This document shows, piece after piece, positions 1 through 7,512 of a stretch of 45,939 nt of DNA; position 1 is the first letter of the stretch; each line of letters opens with the position of its first letter. Under the pieces are notes generated by a model. It worked only from the letters and a program-made list of their open reading frames with translations, ran no database searches and had not been told where the DNA came from. The position numbers were made by a program, and so were the translations under genes. Source of the DNA: Oscillospiraceae bacterium (GTDB lineage: Bacteria > Bacillota > Clostridia > Oscillospirales > Acutalibacteraceae); NCBI GenBank assembly GCA_015065505.1, contig SVQE01000013.1:1-45939 (forward strand), in the 5' to 3' direction.

Positions 1-208
1 GGGAACAAGGCAGAAAATTGAAGAGGTTTTAAAGCTCTATAACCTTCCCGTAAGCGTTCCCGATTCGCTTGAAAGCATTCTCGGTGCTATGAGTGCCGAT
101 AAAAAAAGAACGGGCGATGCTATTAAATTTATTCTGATTAGTGAAATCGGAAACGGATTTATAAATCCTGTTGAATATAAAAATTTAGAAAGATTTTTCG
201 GAGTATGA
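1..208 (+). CDS. aroB: 3-dehydroquinate synthase, C-terminal end (partial)
   Basis: The window opens inside this gene. The visible 68 codons contain the C-terminal helical region of AroB, with a DKKR..GDAIKF stretch and an ISEIGNGF segment that match the usual AroB ending (DKK..G.I.FVL...IG). AroB converts DAHP to 3-dehydroquinate, step two of the shikimate pathway in the cytosol. Its TGA overlaps the aroA ATG by four bases (ATGA), the usual sign of translational coupling, and the downstream aroA-aroC-pheA genes complete the context. The N-terminal NAD-binding part and metal ligands lie outside the window, so identity rests on the short tail plus synteny. Confidence 0.85.
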   Translation, partial: GTRQKIEEVLKLYNLPVSVPDSLESILGAMSADKKRTGDAIKFILISEIGNGFINPVEYKNLERFFGV

Positions 209-1416
209 GTATTGTTGAACTTGAAAACTCTGTTTTAAAAGGAAAAGTTAATATTCCTCCGTCAAAATCTGCGGCGCACAGAGCCCTTATATGCTCGTTT
301 TTATCGGGCGGCGGAAAGGTTGATGGAATTATTGATTCCTCGGATATGAAAGCAACCACGGGCGCGCTCGAGGCTCTGAAAAGCGGCAAAGAAGTTATTA
401 ACTGCATTGAATCGGGCTCAACTCTCAGATTTATAATTCCGATTGCAGCAGCTCTCGGAAAAAAGGTTTGCTTCACAGGCTCGGGCAGACTTCCCGAAAG
501 ACCAATAGGCGAATATATAAGGCTTCTTGAAGAGCACGGCGTTAAATGCGAGTCAAACGGCTTTCTTCCGCTTAAAATTGAAGGTAAGCTGAAAGCAGGA
601 ATGTATAAATTAAGGGGCGATATCAGCTCGCAGTATGTAACAGGTCTGCTTCTTGCGCTTCCTTTGTTAAATGAAAAAAGCGAAATTGTTTTAACCTCGC
701 CTCTTCAGAGCAAGCCCTATGTTGATATGACAATCAAGGTTTTGAAGGACTACGGCATTGAGGTTGAAGAAACCGAAAACGGATATTTAGTTGAAGGCAA
801 TCAGAAGTATAAAGTGCGCGATTACAGCGTTGAAGGCGATTGGTCGCAGGCAGCCTTCTTCCTTGCCGCAGGCGCAATCTGCGGTGATGTAACTGTTTGC
901 AGGCTCGATATGAATTCAACCCAGGGCGATAAGAAAATAGTTGATATTTTGAGGTGTTTCGGCGCTGATATTGAGACTGCGGATAATAGCGTCAGAGCAA
1001 AAAAATCCGAGCTTTGCGGAATTGAAATCGACGCTCGTGATATTCCCGATATGGTGCCTGCGCTCTCGGTTATTGCCGCAAACGCAAAGGGAAAAACAGT
1101 AATAAAAAACATACAGAGATTAAGACTCAAGGAGTCCGACAGAGTTGAAAGCGTTGTTTCAAATCTGAAAAAAGCAGGAGTAAACGCATATTCAACCGAG
1201 GATGAAATAATAATTGAGGGGTCGGATATTCAAGGTGCAGAGCTAAACGGCTTTAATGACCACAGAATTGTTATGGCTTTTTCCGTTCTTGCCCTGACGG
1301 CAAACGGCAAAACAACCATAAGCGATGCGCAAAGCATAAGCAAATCATATCCTGCATATTTTAACGACTATAATTCATTGGGAGGAAGAGCAAATGTCAT
1401 CGATAACAGGCAATAA
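205..1416 (+). CDS. aroA: 3-phosphoshikimate 1-carboxyvinyltransferase (EPSP synthase)
   Basis: Adds the enolpyruvyl group of PEP to shikimate-3-phosphate. Visible motifs are the N-terminal PPSKSAAHRALI (about residues 18-29) with the substrate-binding Lys-Ser pair, GSTLRF near residue 72, RGDISSQ near 137, DIPDMVPAL near 275, and the diagnostic RLRLKESDR near 307, followed by DHRIVMAFSVLAL. At 403 residues it is slightly shorter than typical AroA (about 425), but both inverted-barrel domains are present. The ATG overlaps the aroB stop by four bases, and the 3' end overlaps aroC by 23 bases. Function is secure from the motifs and from its place between aroB and aroC. Confidence 0.97.
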   Translation: MSIVELENSVLKGKVNIPPSKSAAHRALICSFLSGGGKVDGIIDSSDMKATTGALEALKSGKEVINCIESGSTLRFIIPIAAALGKKVCFTGSGRLPERPIGEYIRLLEEHGVKCESNGFLPLKIEGKLKAGMYKLRGDISSQYVTGLLLALPLLNEKSEIVLTSPLQSKPYVDMTIKVLKDYGIEVEETENGYLVEGNQKYKVRDYSVEGDWSQAAFFLAAGAICGDVTVCRLDMNSTQGDKKIVDILRCFGADIETADNSVRAKKSELCGIEIDARDIPDMVPALSVIAANAKGKTVIKNIQRLRLKESDRVESVVSNLKKAGVNAYSTEDEIIIEGSDIQGAELNGFNDHRIVMAFSVLALTANGKTTISDAQSISKSYPAYFNDYNSLGGRANVIDNRQ

Positions 1417-2467
1417 TTTAAAGCTTTCGGTGTTCGGTGAAAGCCACGGCGAGGCAATCGGCTGTGTTATAGACGGACTTCCTGCCGGTGTTGAGCTTGA
1501 TATTGAGCAGATAAATAAAGAAATGGCACGCCGTGCACCCGGTAAGGATAAAACCTCAACCCCAAGAAAAGAGGCAGATGCACCGAAAATTCTGTCGGGC
1601 GTTTTAAATGGCAGAACAACGGGCGCGCCTCTTGCAATTATTATTGAGAATAATAATACAAAAAGCACGGATTATGAAAATCTCAAAAAGGTTCCGCGCC
1701 CGAGCCACAGCGATTATCCTGCCTTTGTTAAATTCGGCGGAAATAATGATGTTCGCGGCGGCGGACATTTCAGCGCAAGGCTGACTGCACCAATAGTTTT
1801 TGCAGGTGCCGTTGCAAAGCAGATACTTGCAGAAAAGGGCATATTTATTGGCGCTCACATTAAAAGAATAGGCGAAATTTGCGACGATGGCTTTGATTTT
1901 AACGGCATTACAAAAGAGCAGTTACTATCGCTTTCATCAAAAAGCTTTTCGGTTATAAACGAAGATGCCGAAGAAAAAATGAGGGCTGAAATAGAAAAAT
2001 ACCGCCTTGAGGGCAATAGCGTCGGCGGTGAAATAGAATGCGCTGCAATCGGGCTTCCCGTTGGCGTCGGCGGTAATATTTTCGACACCGCTGAGGGCAG
2101 AATATCATCGTTTATATTCGGCGTTCCTGCGGTTAAAGGCATTCAGTTCGGACTCGGCTTTGATTTTGCAAAGCAAAACGGAAAGGCTGTAAACGACGGC
2201 TACGAAATCAAGGATGGCAAGGTTGCGCTTGTTTCAAATAATAACGGCGGTATTCTCGGCGGTATGACAAGCGGCGCGCCCATAGTTTTTTCGGTTGCAA
2301 TGAAGCCAACGCCTTCAATTTCGCTTCCCCAGAAAAGTGTTAACCTTGAAACTTTGGAAAACGAAGAGCTTGTTATCAAGGGCAGACACGACCCATGCGT
2401 TGCAGTTAGAGCAGTTCCCGTTATAGAGGCTGCCGCAGCGCTTGCAATACTCGATATAATGATGTAA
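1394..2467 (+). CDS. aroC: chorismate synthase
   Basis: Makes chorismate from EPSP with reduced FMN, the last step of the common aromatic pathway. The 357-residue protein is full length. Family signatures are visible: GESHGEAIG near residue 13, the RGGGHFSARLTAP segment around residue 117, NNNGGILGGMTSG around 275, and KGRHDPCVAVRAVPV near the C-terminus. It starts inside the end of aroA, with a good Shine-Dalgarno GGAGGAAG (1381-1388) eight bases or so upstream, which fixes the ATG. It is the third gene of the aro operon. Confidence 0.97.
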   Translation: MSSITGNNLKLSVFGESHGEAIGCVIDGLPAGVELDIEQINKEMARRAPGKDKTSTPRKEADAPKILSGVLNGRTTGAPLAIIIENNNTKSTDYENLKKVPRPSHSDYPAFVKFGGNNDVRGGGHFSARLTAPIVFAGAVAKQILAEKGIFIGAHIKRIGEICDDGFDFNGITKEQLLSLSSKSFSVINEDAEEKMRAEIEKYRLEGNSVGGEIECAAIGLPVGVGGNIFDTAEGRISSFIFGVPAVKGIQFGLGFDFAKQNGKAVNDGYEIKDGKVALVSNNNGGILGGMTSGAPIVFSVAMKPTPSISLPQKSVNLETLENEELVIKGRHDPCVAVRAVPVIEAAAALAILDIMM

Positions 2468-2483
2468 AGGTAATTAATAATTA

Positions 2484-3629
2484 ATGGATTTATCAGAACT
2501 CAGAAAAGAAATAGATGCAGTGGACGAACAGCTGATTCCGCTTCTTATCAAAAGAATGCAGATTGCGGAGGATGTTGCAAAATATAAGATTGAAAACGGT
2601 ATTCCCGTGCTCAATGCTTCAAGAGAGCAGGAAATTCTTGATAAGGTTGAAGAAAAATGCGGCATTTACGGAAATACTATTAAAACAATCTATTCAGCTA
2701 CTATGGATGCCTCAAGGGCGCTTCAGCATAAAATTATCGGCGGCGGAAGTCAGCTGAGAAATGCTGTTGAAAACGCCGAGAGGAATAAAAAGCTGAGAAT
2801 AACCGCAAACGGCGCGCCCATTGCCTGTCAGGGTGTTGAGGGCGCATACAGCGAGGTTGCTGCAAAGGCGATTTTTTCCGAATCCCCGATTGTTTTCTTC
2901 AAGCAGTTTGAAAATGTTTTTGAAGCTGTTAATCAGGGAAAAACAAAATTCGGAATAATTCCCGTTGAAAATTCAACAGCAGGCTCTGTTCACGAGGCAT
3001 ACGACCTTATAATGAAGTATCGCTTCTATGTTGTAGGCTCATATAATTTAAAGATTGAGCACTGCCTTTGTGCAAAGCCCGACACTAAATATGAAAACAT
3101 TGAGAATGTTTATTCTCATCCGCAGGCACTCAGCCAGTGCAGCGCGTTTATAAAGAATTTCGATTTTACGGGAATAAACTATTCAAACACGGCTGCCGCT
3201 GCAAAATATGTCAGCGAAAGCGATAAAAACAATATTGCCGCAATCTGTTCAGAGCAGGCAGCAAAGAAATACGGCTTAAAAATTCTTAAAAAAGGAATAC
3301 AAAATGTTACTAATAACACAACCCGTTTCATAGTAATTTCTAAGAAGCTGGTTATTGATGAGGATGCAAGGAAGATTTCGCTCATATTCTCGGCACCGCA
3401 TACAACGGGGTCGCTTTACAGAGTGCTCGGCAGATTTTCAATGGCAGGGCTCAACCTCACAAAGCTTGAATCGCGCCCCGTTGCAAACGGCAGATTTGAC
3501 TATCTGTTTTATGCCGATGTTCTCGGAAATGTTAACGACAGCGAAACAATGGATTTGCTGTGCGCTCTCAGCGACGAGCTTGATGAATTTACCTTCCTTG
3601 GTAACTACCACGAAATAGTAATGGAATAA
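2484..3629 (+). CDS. pheA: bifunctional chorismate mutase / prephenate dehydratase (P-protein)
   Basis: Converts chorismate to prephenate and then phenylpyruvate, committing flux to phenylalanine. Domain order: an AroQ-type chorismate mutase helix bundle (about 1-85, LRKEIDAVDEQL ... SREQEIL), a prephenate dehydratase domain (about 110-290, with GVEGAYSE, ENSTAGSVHEAYDL, YSHPQAL and the catalytic TRF in NNTTRFIV), and a C-terminal ACT domain (about 298-381) with GSLYRVL and the ESRP motif that binds phenylalanine in the family. Feedback inhibition by Phe is therefore expected (inference). It lies 16 bases after aroC. The Shine-Dalgarno is weak (AAAGG, 2464-2470), so it may depend on coupling. 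No tyrA is present in the window. Confidence 0.96.
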   Translation: MDLSELRKEIDAVDEQLIPLLIKRMQIAEDVAKYKIENGIPVLNASREQEILDKVEEKCGIYGNTIKTIYSATMDASRALQHKIIGGGSQLRNAVENAERNKKLRITANGAPIACQGVEGAYSEVAAKAIFSESPIVFFKQFENVFEAVNQGKTKFGIIPVENSTAGSVHEAYDLIMKYRFYVVGSYNLKIEHCLCAKPDTKYENIENVYSHPQALSQCSAFIKNFDFTGINYSNTAAAAKYVSESDKNNIAAICSEQAAKKYGLKILKKGIQNVTNNTTRFIVISKKLVIDEDARKISLIFSAPHTTGSLYRVLGRFSMAGLNLTKLESRPVANGRFDYLFYADVLGNVNDSETMDLLCALSDELDEFTFLGNYHEIVME

Positions 3630-3651
3630 ATATATTTGGGAGTGTGAGCGT

Positions 3652-4422
3652 ATGAGAAAAACCAAACGCCACCAAACAAATTTAATATCACTGATTATCG
3701 CGTTAATAACAGTTGCACTGCTTGTTGTTTTATCAATTATGCTTGCAAACCACATAAAGCTTGAATTAAGGTTTAACACAATCATTAACTGGCTGACAAA
3801 AATTGATAACGCAGTTGCAGAGCTCGACACTGAAAGGGAAATACTTGTTTGCATATTCGCGCTTTATATCGCAAAATGCCAGCTTCCAATACCAATGAGC
3901 TTTCTGTGTGCAATTTCGGGTATGGTTTTTCCGCTCGGGCAGGCGCTGTTTATAAATGTTGTTTTCACCTTCTTTTTCTTCACGGTTAAATACTTTGAAG
4001 GAATGTGGATAGGCGGCGGCTGGGCAGGAATGATACTCAATATCAAGAAAATAAAATTTATACGCGACTGGATTCAGTTTAAGGGTAACGGAAATCCGTA
4101 TTTCCTCTCGGCAACGCGATTGATTCCCGTTATTCCGCTCGGTATGGTTTCAAAATACTATGGCTCATTGAAATATGATTATGTTTATTATTCTGTTCTG
4201 AGCCTTATAGGATATGCCCCGAGGCTTTATGTATACACAAGGCTCGGTGCAGCTTTCACAAATCCATTCTCAACACAATTCATTGTGCTGTTAATGATAA
4301 TTATCGGTTTTACCGGATTCACAAGCCTTTCATTTAATATCTTCTACGGTATAAAATCAAGGCAAATGACACAAACACTGCTTATTTACAGTGCAAAGGA
4401 AAAATACAAAATAGTTTTATAG
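3652..4422 (+). CDS. VTT-domain (TVP38/TMEM64/DedA-like) membrane protein
   Basis: A 256-residue polytopic membrane protein. A first membrane segment follows a basic N-terminus (about residues 10-32), with further hydrophobic stretches around 62-80, 88-112, 170-190 and 210-235. The pattern of a glycine/proline-rich hydrophobic block (FLCAISGMVFPLG), a soluble loop (GNPYFLSATRLIPVIPLGM) and then YYGSL is that of the VTT/SNARE-associated family, whose best-studied members are DedA and TMEM41B lipid scramblases. The exact substrate cannot be read from sequence. The GGGAGTG ribosome site (3637-3643) supports the ATG. It follows pheA by 22 bases, so it may be co-transcribed without a functional link. 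Confidence 0.75.
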   Translation: MRKTKRHQTNLISLIIALITVALLVVLSIMLANHIKLELRFNTIINWLTKIDNAVAELDTEREILVCIFALYIAKCQLPIPMSFLCAISGMVFPLGQALFINVVFTFFFFTVKYFEGMWIGGGWAGMILNIKKIKFIRDWIQFKGNGNPYFLSATRLIPVIPLGMVSKYYGSLKYDYVYYSVLSLIGYAPRLYVYTRLGAAFTNPFSTQFIVLLMIIIGFTGFTSLSFNIFYGIKSRQMTQTLLIYSAKEKYKIVL

Positions 4423-4432
4423 GAGAGTAAAA

Positions 4433-5713
4433 ATGAAGGTTAATGAATTAGTAAGCGCAATAAGCCGCAATGAGCTTGATTCAAATTTCAAAGCAGTTTA
4501 TGTAAGTGATTCTGCCGTTGAACAGCAGAAGCCGAGATATATTGAAACACTTAAAACCTTTGGCGAATTATTCGGCTATGACCGCGAGGTTTTCGTGATG
4601 AGCGCACCCGGAAGAACCGAGGTTTGCGGAAATCACACCGACCATAATAACGGCAAGGTGCTTGCAGCTTCAATAAATCTTGACGCAATCGCAGTTGTAA
4701 GCAAGAATGATGATAACACCATCAGAGTTAAATCAAAGGGCCACAAAATGAATGTTGTTGACCTGAATGATTTAGAGCCCGATGAAAAAAGATACGGCGA
4801 TTCAACAACTCTTGTTCAGGGTGTTGCAGCAGGCTTAAAGGATTTGGGCTTTGAGGTTGGCGGCTTTGATGCCTGCACAACAAGCGATGTTATGGGCGGC
4901 TCGGGACTTTCGTCCTCTGCAGCCTTCGAGGTTCTTATCGGAACTGTTATTTCATATCTTTTCAACGGCGGCAGCGTAAGCGAGGTTGATATTGCAAAGG
5001 TTGCACAGTATGCCGAAAATGCATTTTTCGGCAAGCCCTGCGGACTTCTTGACCAGATGGCATCCTCCGTCGGCACCTTTGTTACAATAGATTTCAAATC
5101 AACAAAAGAGCCCGTAATAAAGAAGGTTAATTTCGATTTTTCAAAGTCCGGTCATTCGCTTTGCATTGTTGATACGGGCGGAAGCCATTCCGATTTAACC
5201 GATGACTATGCAGCAGTAAGAGATGAAATGGAATCTGTTGCAAAGGCAATGGGCAAAAATGTTTTAAGAGAAATTGAGTATGCCGATTTCTTTAAGGAAA
5301 TTCCTGCGCTTCAGGGCAAGGTTAACGACCGCGCAATTTTAAGAGCAATCCACTTCTATAACGAAAACAGAAGGGTTGACGCAGCTGTTGAATGCCTTGA
5401 AAACGGCGATTTTGAAGGCTTTAAGAGCATTATAATCGAATCGGGGCTTTCGTCATTCACGCTTAACCAGAATGTTTACACACCTAAAAATCCAACTGAG
5501 CAGAAGCTTTCTCTTGCACTTGCAGTAAGCGAGGAAATCCTCAAGGGCAAGGGCGCATGGCGAGTTCACGGCGGCGGATTTGCAGGCACTATTCAGGCGT
5601 TTGTTCCCAACGATTTGCTTGATACATATAAAACAGCGATGGAAGATATATTCGGCGAAGGAAACTGCTACGTTTTGATTATTCGTCCCGTTGGCGGAAC
5701 TCAGGTTATTTAA
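4433..5713 (+). CDS. galactokinase-like GHMP kinase (atypical motif 1)
   Basis: A 426-residue GHMP-superfamily sugar kinase. Motif 1 lies at about residues 58-72 (APGRTEVCGNHTDH), the Gly/Ser-rich ATP loop GGSGLSSSAAFEVL near 155-168, CGLLDQMASSVG near 205 carries the likely catalytic Asp, and motif 3 HGGGFAGTIQAFVP lies near 381. It is about 35 residues longer than usual GalK, owing to an N-terminal extension. In canonical galactokinases motif 1 reads GRVNLIGEHTDY. Here the Glu that contacts the sugar is Asn and the Tyr is His, so substrate identity is less certain than the fold. No galT, galE or galM lies nearby. AGGAGAG (4422-4428) supports the start. Confidence 0.82.
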   Translation: MKVNELVSAISRNELDSNFKAVYVSDSAVEQQKPRYIETLKTFGELFGYDREVFVMSAPGRTEVCGNHTDHNNGKVLAASINLDAIAVVSKNDDNTIRVKSKGHKMNVVDLNDLEPDEKRYGDSTTLVQGVAAGLKDLGFEVGGFDACTTSDVMGGSGLSSSAAFEVLIGTVISYLFNGGSVSEVDIAKVAQYAENAFFGKPCGLLDQMASSVGTFVTIDFKSTKEPVIKKVNFDFSKSGHSLCIVDTGGSHSDLTDDYAAVRDEMESVAKAMGKNVLREIEYADFFKEIPALQGKVNDRAILRAIHFYNENRRVDAAVECLENGDFEGFKSIIIESGLSSFTLNQNVYTPKNPTEQKLSLALAVSEEILKGKGAWRVHGGGFAGTIQAFVPNDLLDTYKTAMEDIFGEGNCYVLIIRPVGGTQVI

Positions 5714-5741
5714 AAGAGGATTAAGAGGGGAATAATTAAAG

Positions 5742-6701
5742 TTGAAATACGTATTTATTATAAATCCTATTGCAGGAAATGACGATAAGGTTAGATATCT
5801 GTCGAGAATTAAATCCGCGTTCCGTTCCTGTGATGATGAAATGATTATTGAGGAAACTCAGGAAAGCGGCGATGCAAAAAATATTGCCGCACGATATGCA
5901 AGGGAATACGGAAAGGACTGCGTAATTGTTGCCTGCGGAGGTGACGGAACAGTTCACGAAATTGCAGGCGGACTTGCCTTCACCGAAACACCGATGATGC
6001 TTCTGCCCTTCGGAACGGGCAATGATTTTGCCAAGAAGGTTTACGACACAAAAAAAGCCGACCTTGAAACCATTATTTCAAAATTCGGCTTGTTCTGCGG
6101 CACGCCCGAGTATGAGGTTAAGGATATCGACTTAATTGATTATAACGGTGAAATCTGCATAAATGTTATGTCCTTCGGGCTTGATTCGCTTGTTGCCGCA
6201 CTCGGCAAAAGAATGGTTGATAAAGCGCCCTTCCTCGGTCATCAGGCATATAATCTTGCAGTTATGCCGATTCTTATGAAATCGCTTCACTATGATATCA
6301 GCTTTGATATTAACTGCGTTGATAAGGAAACCGGTGAAGAATATAAAATGCAGGAAATTAATAAGGATTACGCCCTTTTTGCAATCTGCAACGCAAGCTA
6401 TTACGGCGGCGGCTTCTGCCCTGCGCCCGATTCAAAGCTTGACGACGGACTTCTTGATTTCACTCTGGTTGACGGAATGAGCCTGTTTAAGGCGCTTCCG
6501 ATAATTCCCAAGTATTCGGCAGGCACCGCAAACGAAGAAACCTGCGGTGATGTTTTCCATAACGGATACATAAAATCGGGAAGAATATGGAGTGAGGACG
6601 GCTCACCCCTTCCCGGAAACTGCGACGGTGAAATGTTTGATTATAACGAGGTTAATTTTGAGGTTAAAGAAAAAGCATTAAAGCTTTGCTTCCTTAAATA
6701 A
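5742..6701 (+). CDS. diacylglycerol/lipid kinase (DagK/YegS family)
   Basis: A 319-residue lipid kinase of the diacylglycerol kinase catalytic family, which phosphorylates diacylglycerol or a related lipid with ATP at the inner membrane face. It shows the N-terminal INPIAGND, the nucleotide motif GGDGT at residues 66-70, PFGTGNDFAK near 88-97, and the C-terminal LDDGLLDFTLVDGMS with a terminal GEM..YNEVNFEV block typical of the family. The start is a TTG at 5742, preceded by AGAGGGG (5724-5730); no closer ATG fits the alignment. It follows the galactokinase-like gene by 28 bases. The precise lipid (diacylglycerol, undecaprenol, sphingoid) cannot be told. Confidence 0.88.
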   Translation: MKYVFIINPIAGNDDKVRYLSRIKSAFRSCDDEMIIEETQESGDAKNIAARYAREYGKDCVIVACGGDGTVHEIAGGLAFTETPMMLLPFGTGNDFAKKVYDTKKADLETIISKFGLFCGTPEYEVKDIDLIDYNGEICINVMSFGLDSLVAALGKRMVDKAPFLGHQAYNLAVMPILMKSLHYDISFDINCVDKETGEEYKMQEINKDYALFAICNASYYGGGFCPAPDSKLDDGLLDFTLVDGMSLFKALPIIPKYSAGTANEETCGDVFHNGYIKSGRIWSEDGSPLPGNCDGEMFDYNEVNFEVKEKALKLCFLK

Positions 6702-6719
6702 TACAGAAATCAAATAAAA

Positions 6720-6747
6720 AAGAGGCTGTTCATTTGAACAGCCTCTT
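6720..6747 (-). terminator. intrinsic terminator for the 44-codon minus-strand gene
   Basis: A 10-bp perfect stem (GAGGCTGTTC / GAACAGCCTC) with a four-base loop. Read on the minus strand it is followed by TTTTTT ATTTG, and it begins just after the TAG of the small gene at 6750. On the plus strand the tail (TTATCT) is poor, so it mainly serves the minus-strand unit, although it may also stop read-through from the lipid kinase. Confidence 0.8.
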
Positions 6748-6749
6748 AT

Positions 6750-6884
6750 CTATCGTAAGATTGCAAAACCTAAATCTATTGCACCTGCAAGAATTCTGGA
6801 GGTTCTACGCATTCCGATGGTCTCGGTAAACCAAAGAATTATCAATGCAATAAGTATTGCGATAATCATTGCTTCTTTGCTCAT
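6750..6884 (-). CDS. small single-span membrane protein, 44 aa (unknown)
   Basis: I found this by reading the minus strand; it is shorter than a usual ORF cut-off. The translation starts MSKEAMIIAILIALIILWF and ends AGAIDLGFAILR, 44 residues. One strongly hydrophobic segment spans about residues 5-19, followed by an Arg-containing polar stretch (ETIGMRRTSR) and a second weakly amphipathic tail. Signals support expression: a consensus ribosome site AAGGAGG (6891-6897) seven bases before the ATG, a promoter with 17-bp spacing upstream (6925-6953), and a U-tailed terminator right after the stop. No family is recognised. A role as a membrane peptide, a regulator of a membrane partner or a type I toxin is possible; none is shown. 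It is divergent from oadG-oadB. Confidence 0.72.
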   Translation of the reverse strand: MSKEAMIIAILIALIILWFTETIGMRRTSRILAGAIDLGFAILR

Positions 6885-6924
6885 ATAAAATCCTCCTTTG
6901 TTTTACAAAAATGTATATATATAT

Positions 6925-6953
6925 ATTATATACATATTATAACAATAAATCAA
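6925..6953 (-). promoter_or_regulatory. sigma-A-type promoter of the 44-codon gene
   Basis: On the minus strand, TTGATT (6948-6953) and TATAAT (6925-6930) are separated by exactly 17 bases. The expected start near 6918 gives a leader of about 30 bases before the ribosome site. The (TA)n run downstream of the -10 box is notable. Confidence 0.72.
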
Positions 6954-6976
6954 TAGAAATTTATTTATTATTTTTG

Positions 6977-7005
6977 TTGAAATATGAAGACGGTTGATTT
7001 ATAAT
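6977..7005 (+). promoter_or_regulatory. sigma-A-type promoter of oadG-oadB
   Basis: TTGAAA (6977-6982), a 17-base spacer and TATAAT (7000-7005). The expected transcription start near 7012 leaves about 40 bases of leader. A second TATAAT at 7033-7038 sits too close to the start codon to be the main -10 box. Confidence 0.72.
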
Positions 7006-7052
7006 AATGGCAATTAATTAATATTAATGTTTTATAATGGGGTAGTTTGGAT

Positions 7053-7499
7053 ATGGACCTTATTACACTTAAAACCGCTATTGAAGCAGACAGCTCACCC
7101 GGATTCACTTCAACGCTTGTTATTGCAGGCTTTTTCGGGGTTTTACTGCTTCTGGTAATACTTATTATTGTTTTCAGCATATTTTCTAAAATAGTTTCAA
7201 AATCACAAACAAAAAAAGGTAAAAAGAAAGAAGAGAAGGCTATTATGACTCAGGATTTAAAGGTTGTTTCTCCATTCGGCAGTGAAAATGCAGCGCCTGC
7301 TTCCGCGCCTGTTCAGGCAGCTCCCCAGGGAGTAAGCGAAGAAATCGTTGCTGCTATTTCTGCGGCTGTTTATATGATGGAGGGTGAGGGTGCAGTTATA
7401 AGAAGCATTGCGCCTGCAAAAGCTGTTCGTCAGAATCCGATTAAAACACGCAATCCGTGGGCAATGGCTGCGATTGTTCAGAACACAAAGCCTTTTTAG
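7053..7499 (+). CDS. oadG: sodium-pump decarboxylase gamma subunit (OadG family)
   Basis: A small 148-residue membrane subunit of biotin-dependent Na+-translocating decarboxylases (oxaloacetate, methylmalonyl-CoA or glutaryl-CoA types), which anchors and assembles the alpha and beta subunits. One membrane span lies at about residues 20-45 (VIAGFFGVLLLLVILIIVFS), followed by a Lys-rich cytosolic segment, an Ala/Pro linker and the terminal NPWAMAAIVQNTKPF block typical of these subunits. An in-frame TTG lies at 7047. I prefer ATG 7053, because the weak GGGGT (7039-7043) is then nine bases away. oadB begins 13 bases downstream, which confirms the assignment. Confidence 0.85.
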   Translation: MDLITLKTAIEADSSPGFTSTLVIAGFFGVLLLLVILIIVFSIFSKIVSKSQTKKGKKKEEKAIMTQDLKVVSPFGSENAAPASAPVQAAPQGVSEEIVAAISAAVYMMEGEGAVIRSIAPAKAVRQNPIKTRNPWAMAAIVQNTKPF

Positions 7500-7512
7500 G
7501 AGAACTTTTTAA

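Noticed and set aside
3438-3854. 138-codon minus-strand frame across the pheA-VTT junction
   Set aside because: It overlaps the ACT domain of pheA and the VTT start; no promoter or ribosome site, and no recognisable protein.
7033-7038. TATAAT as the main -10 box of oadG
   Set aside because: It would place the transcript start at or after the TTG/ATG region and remove the ribosome site; the 6977-7005 promoter fits better.
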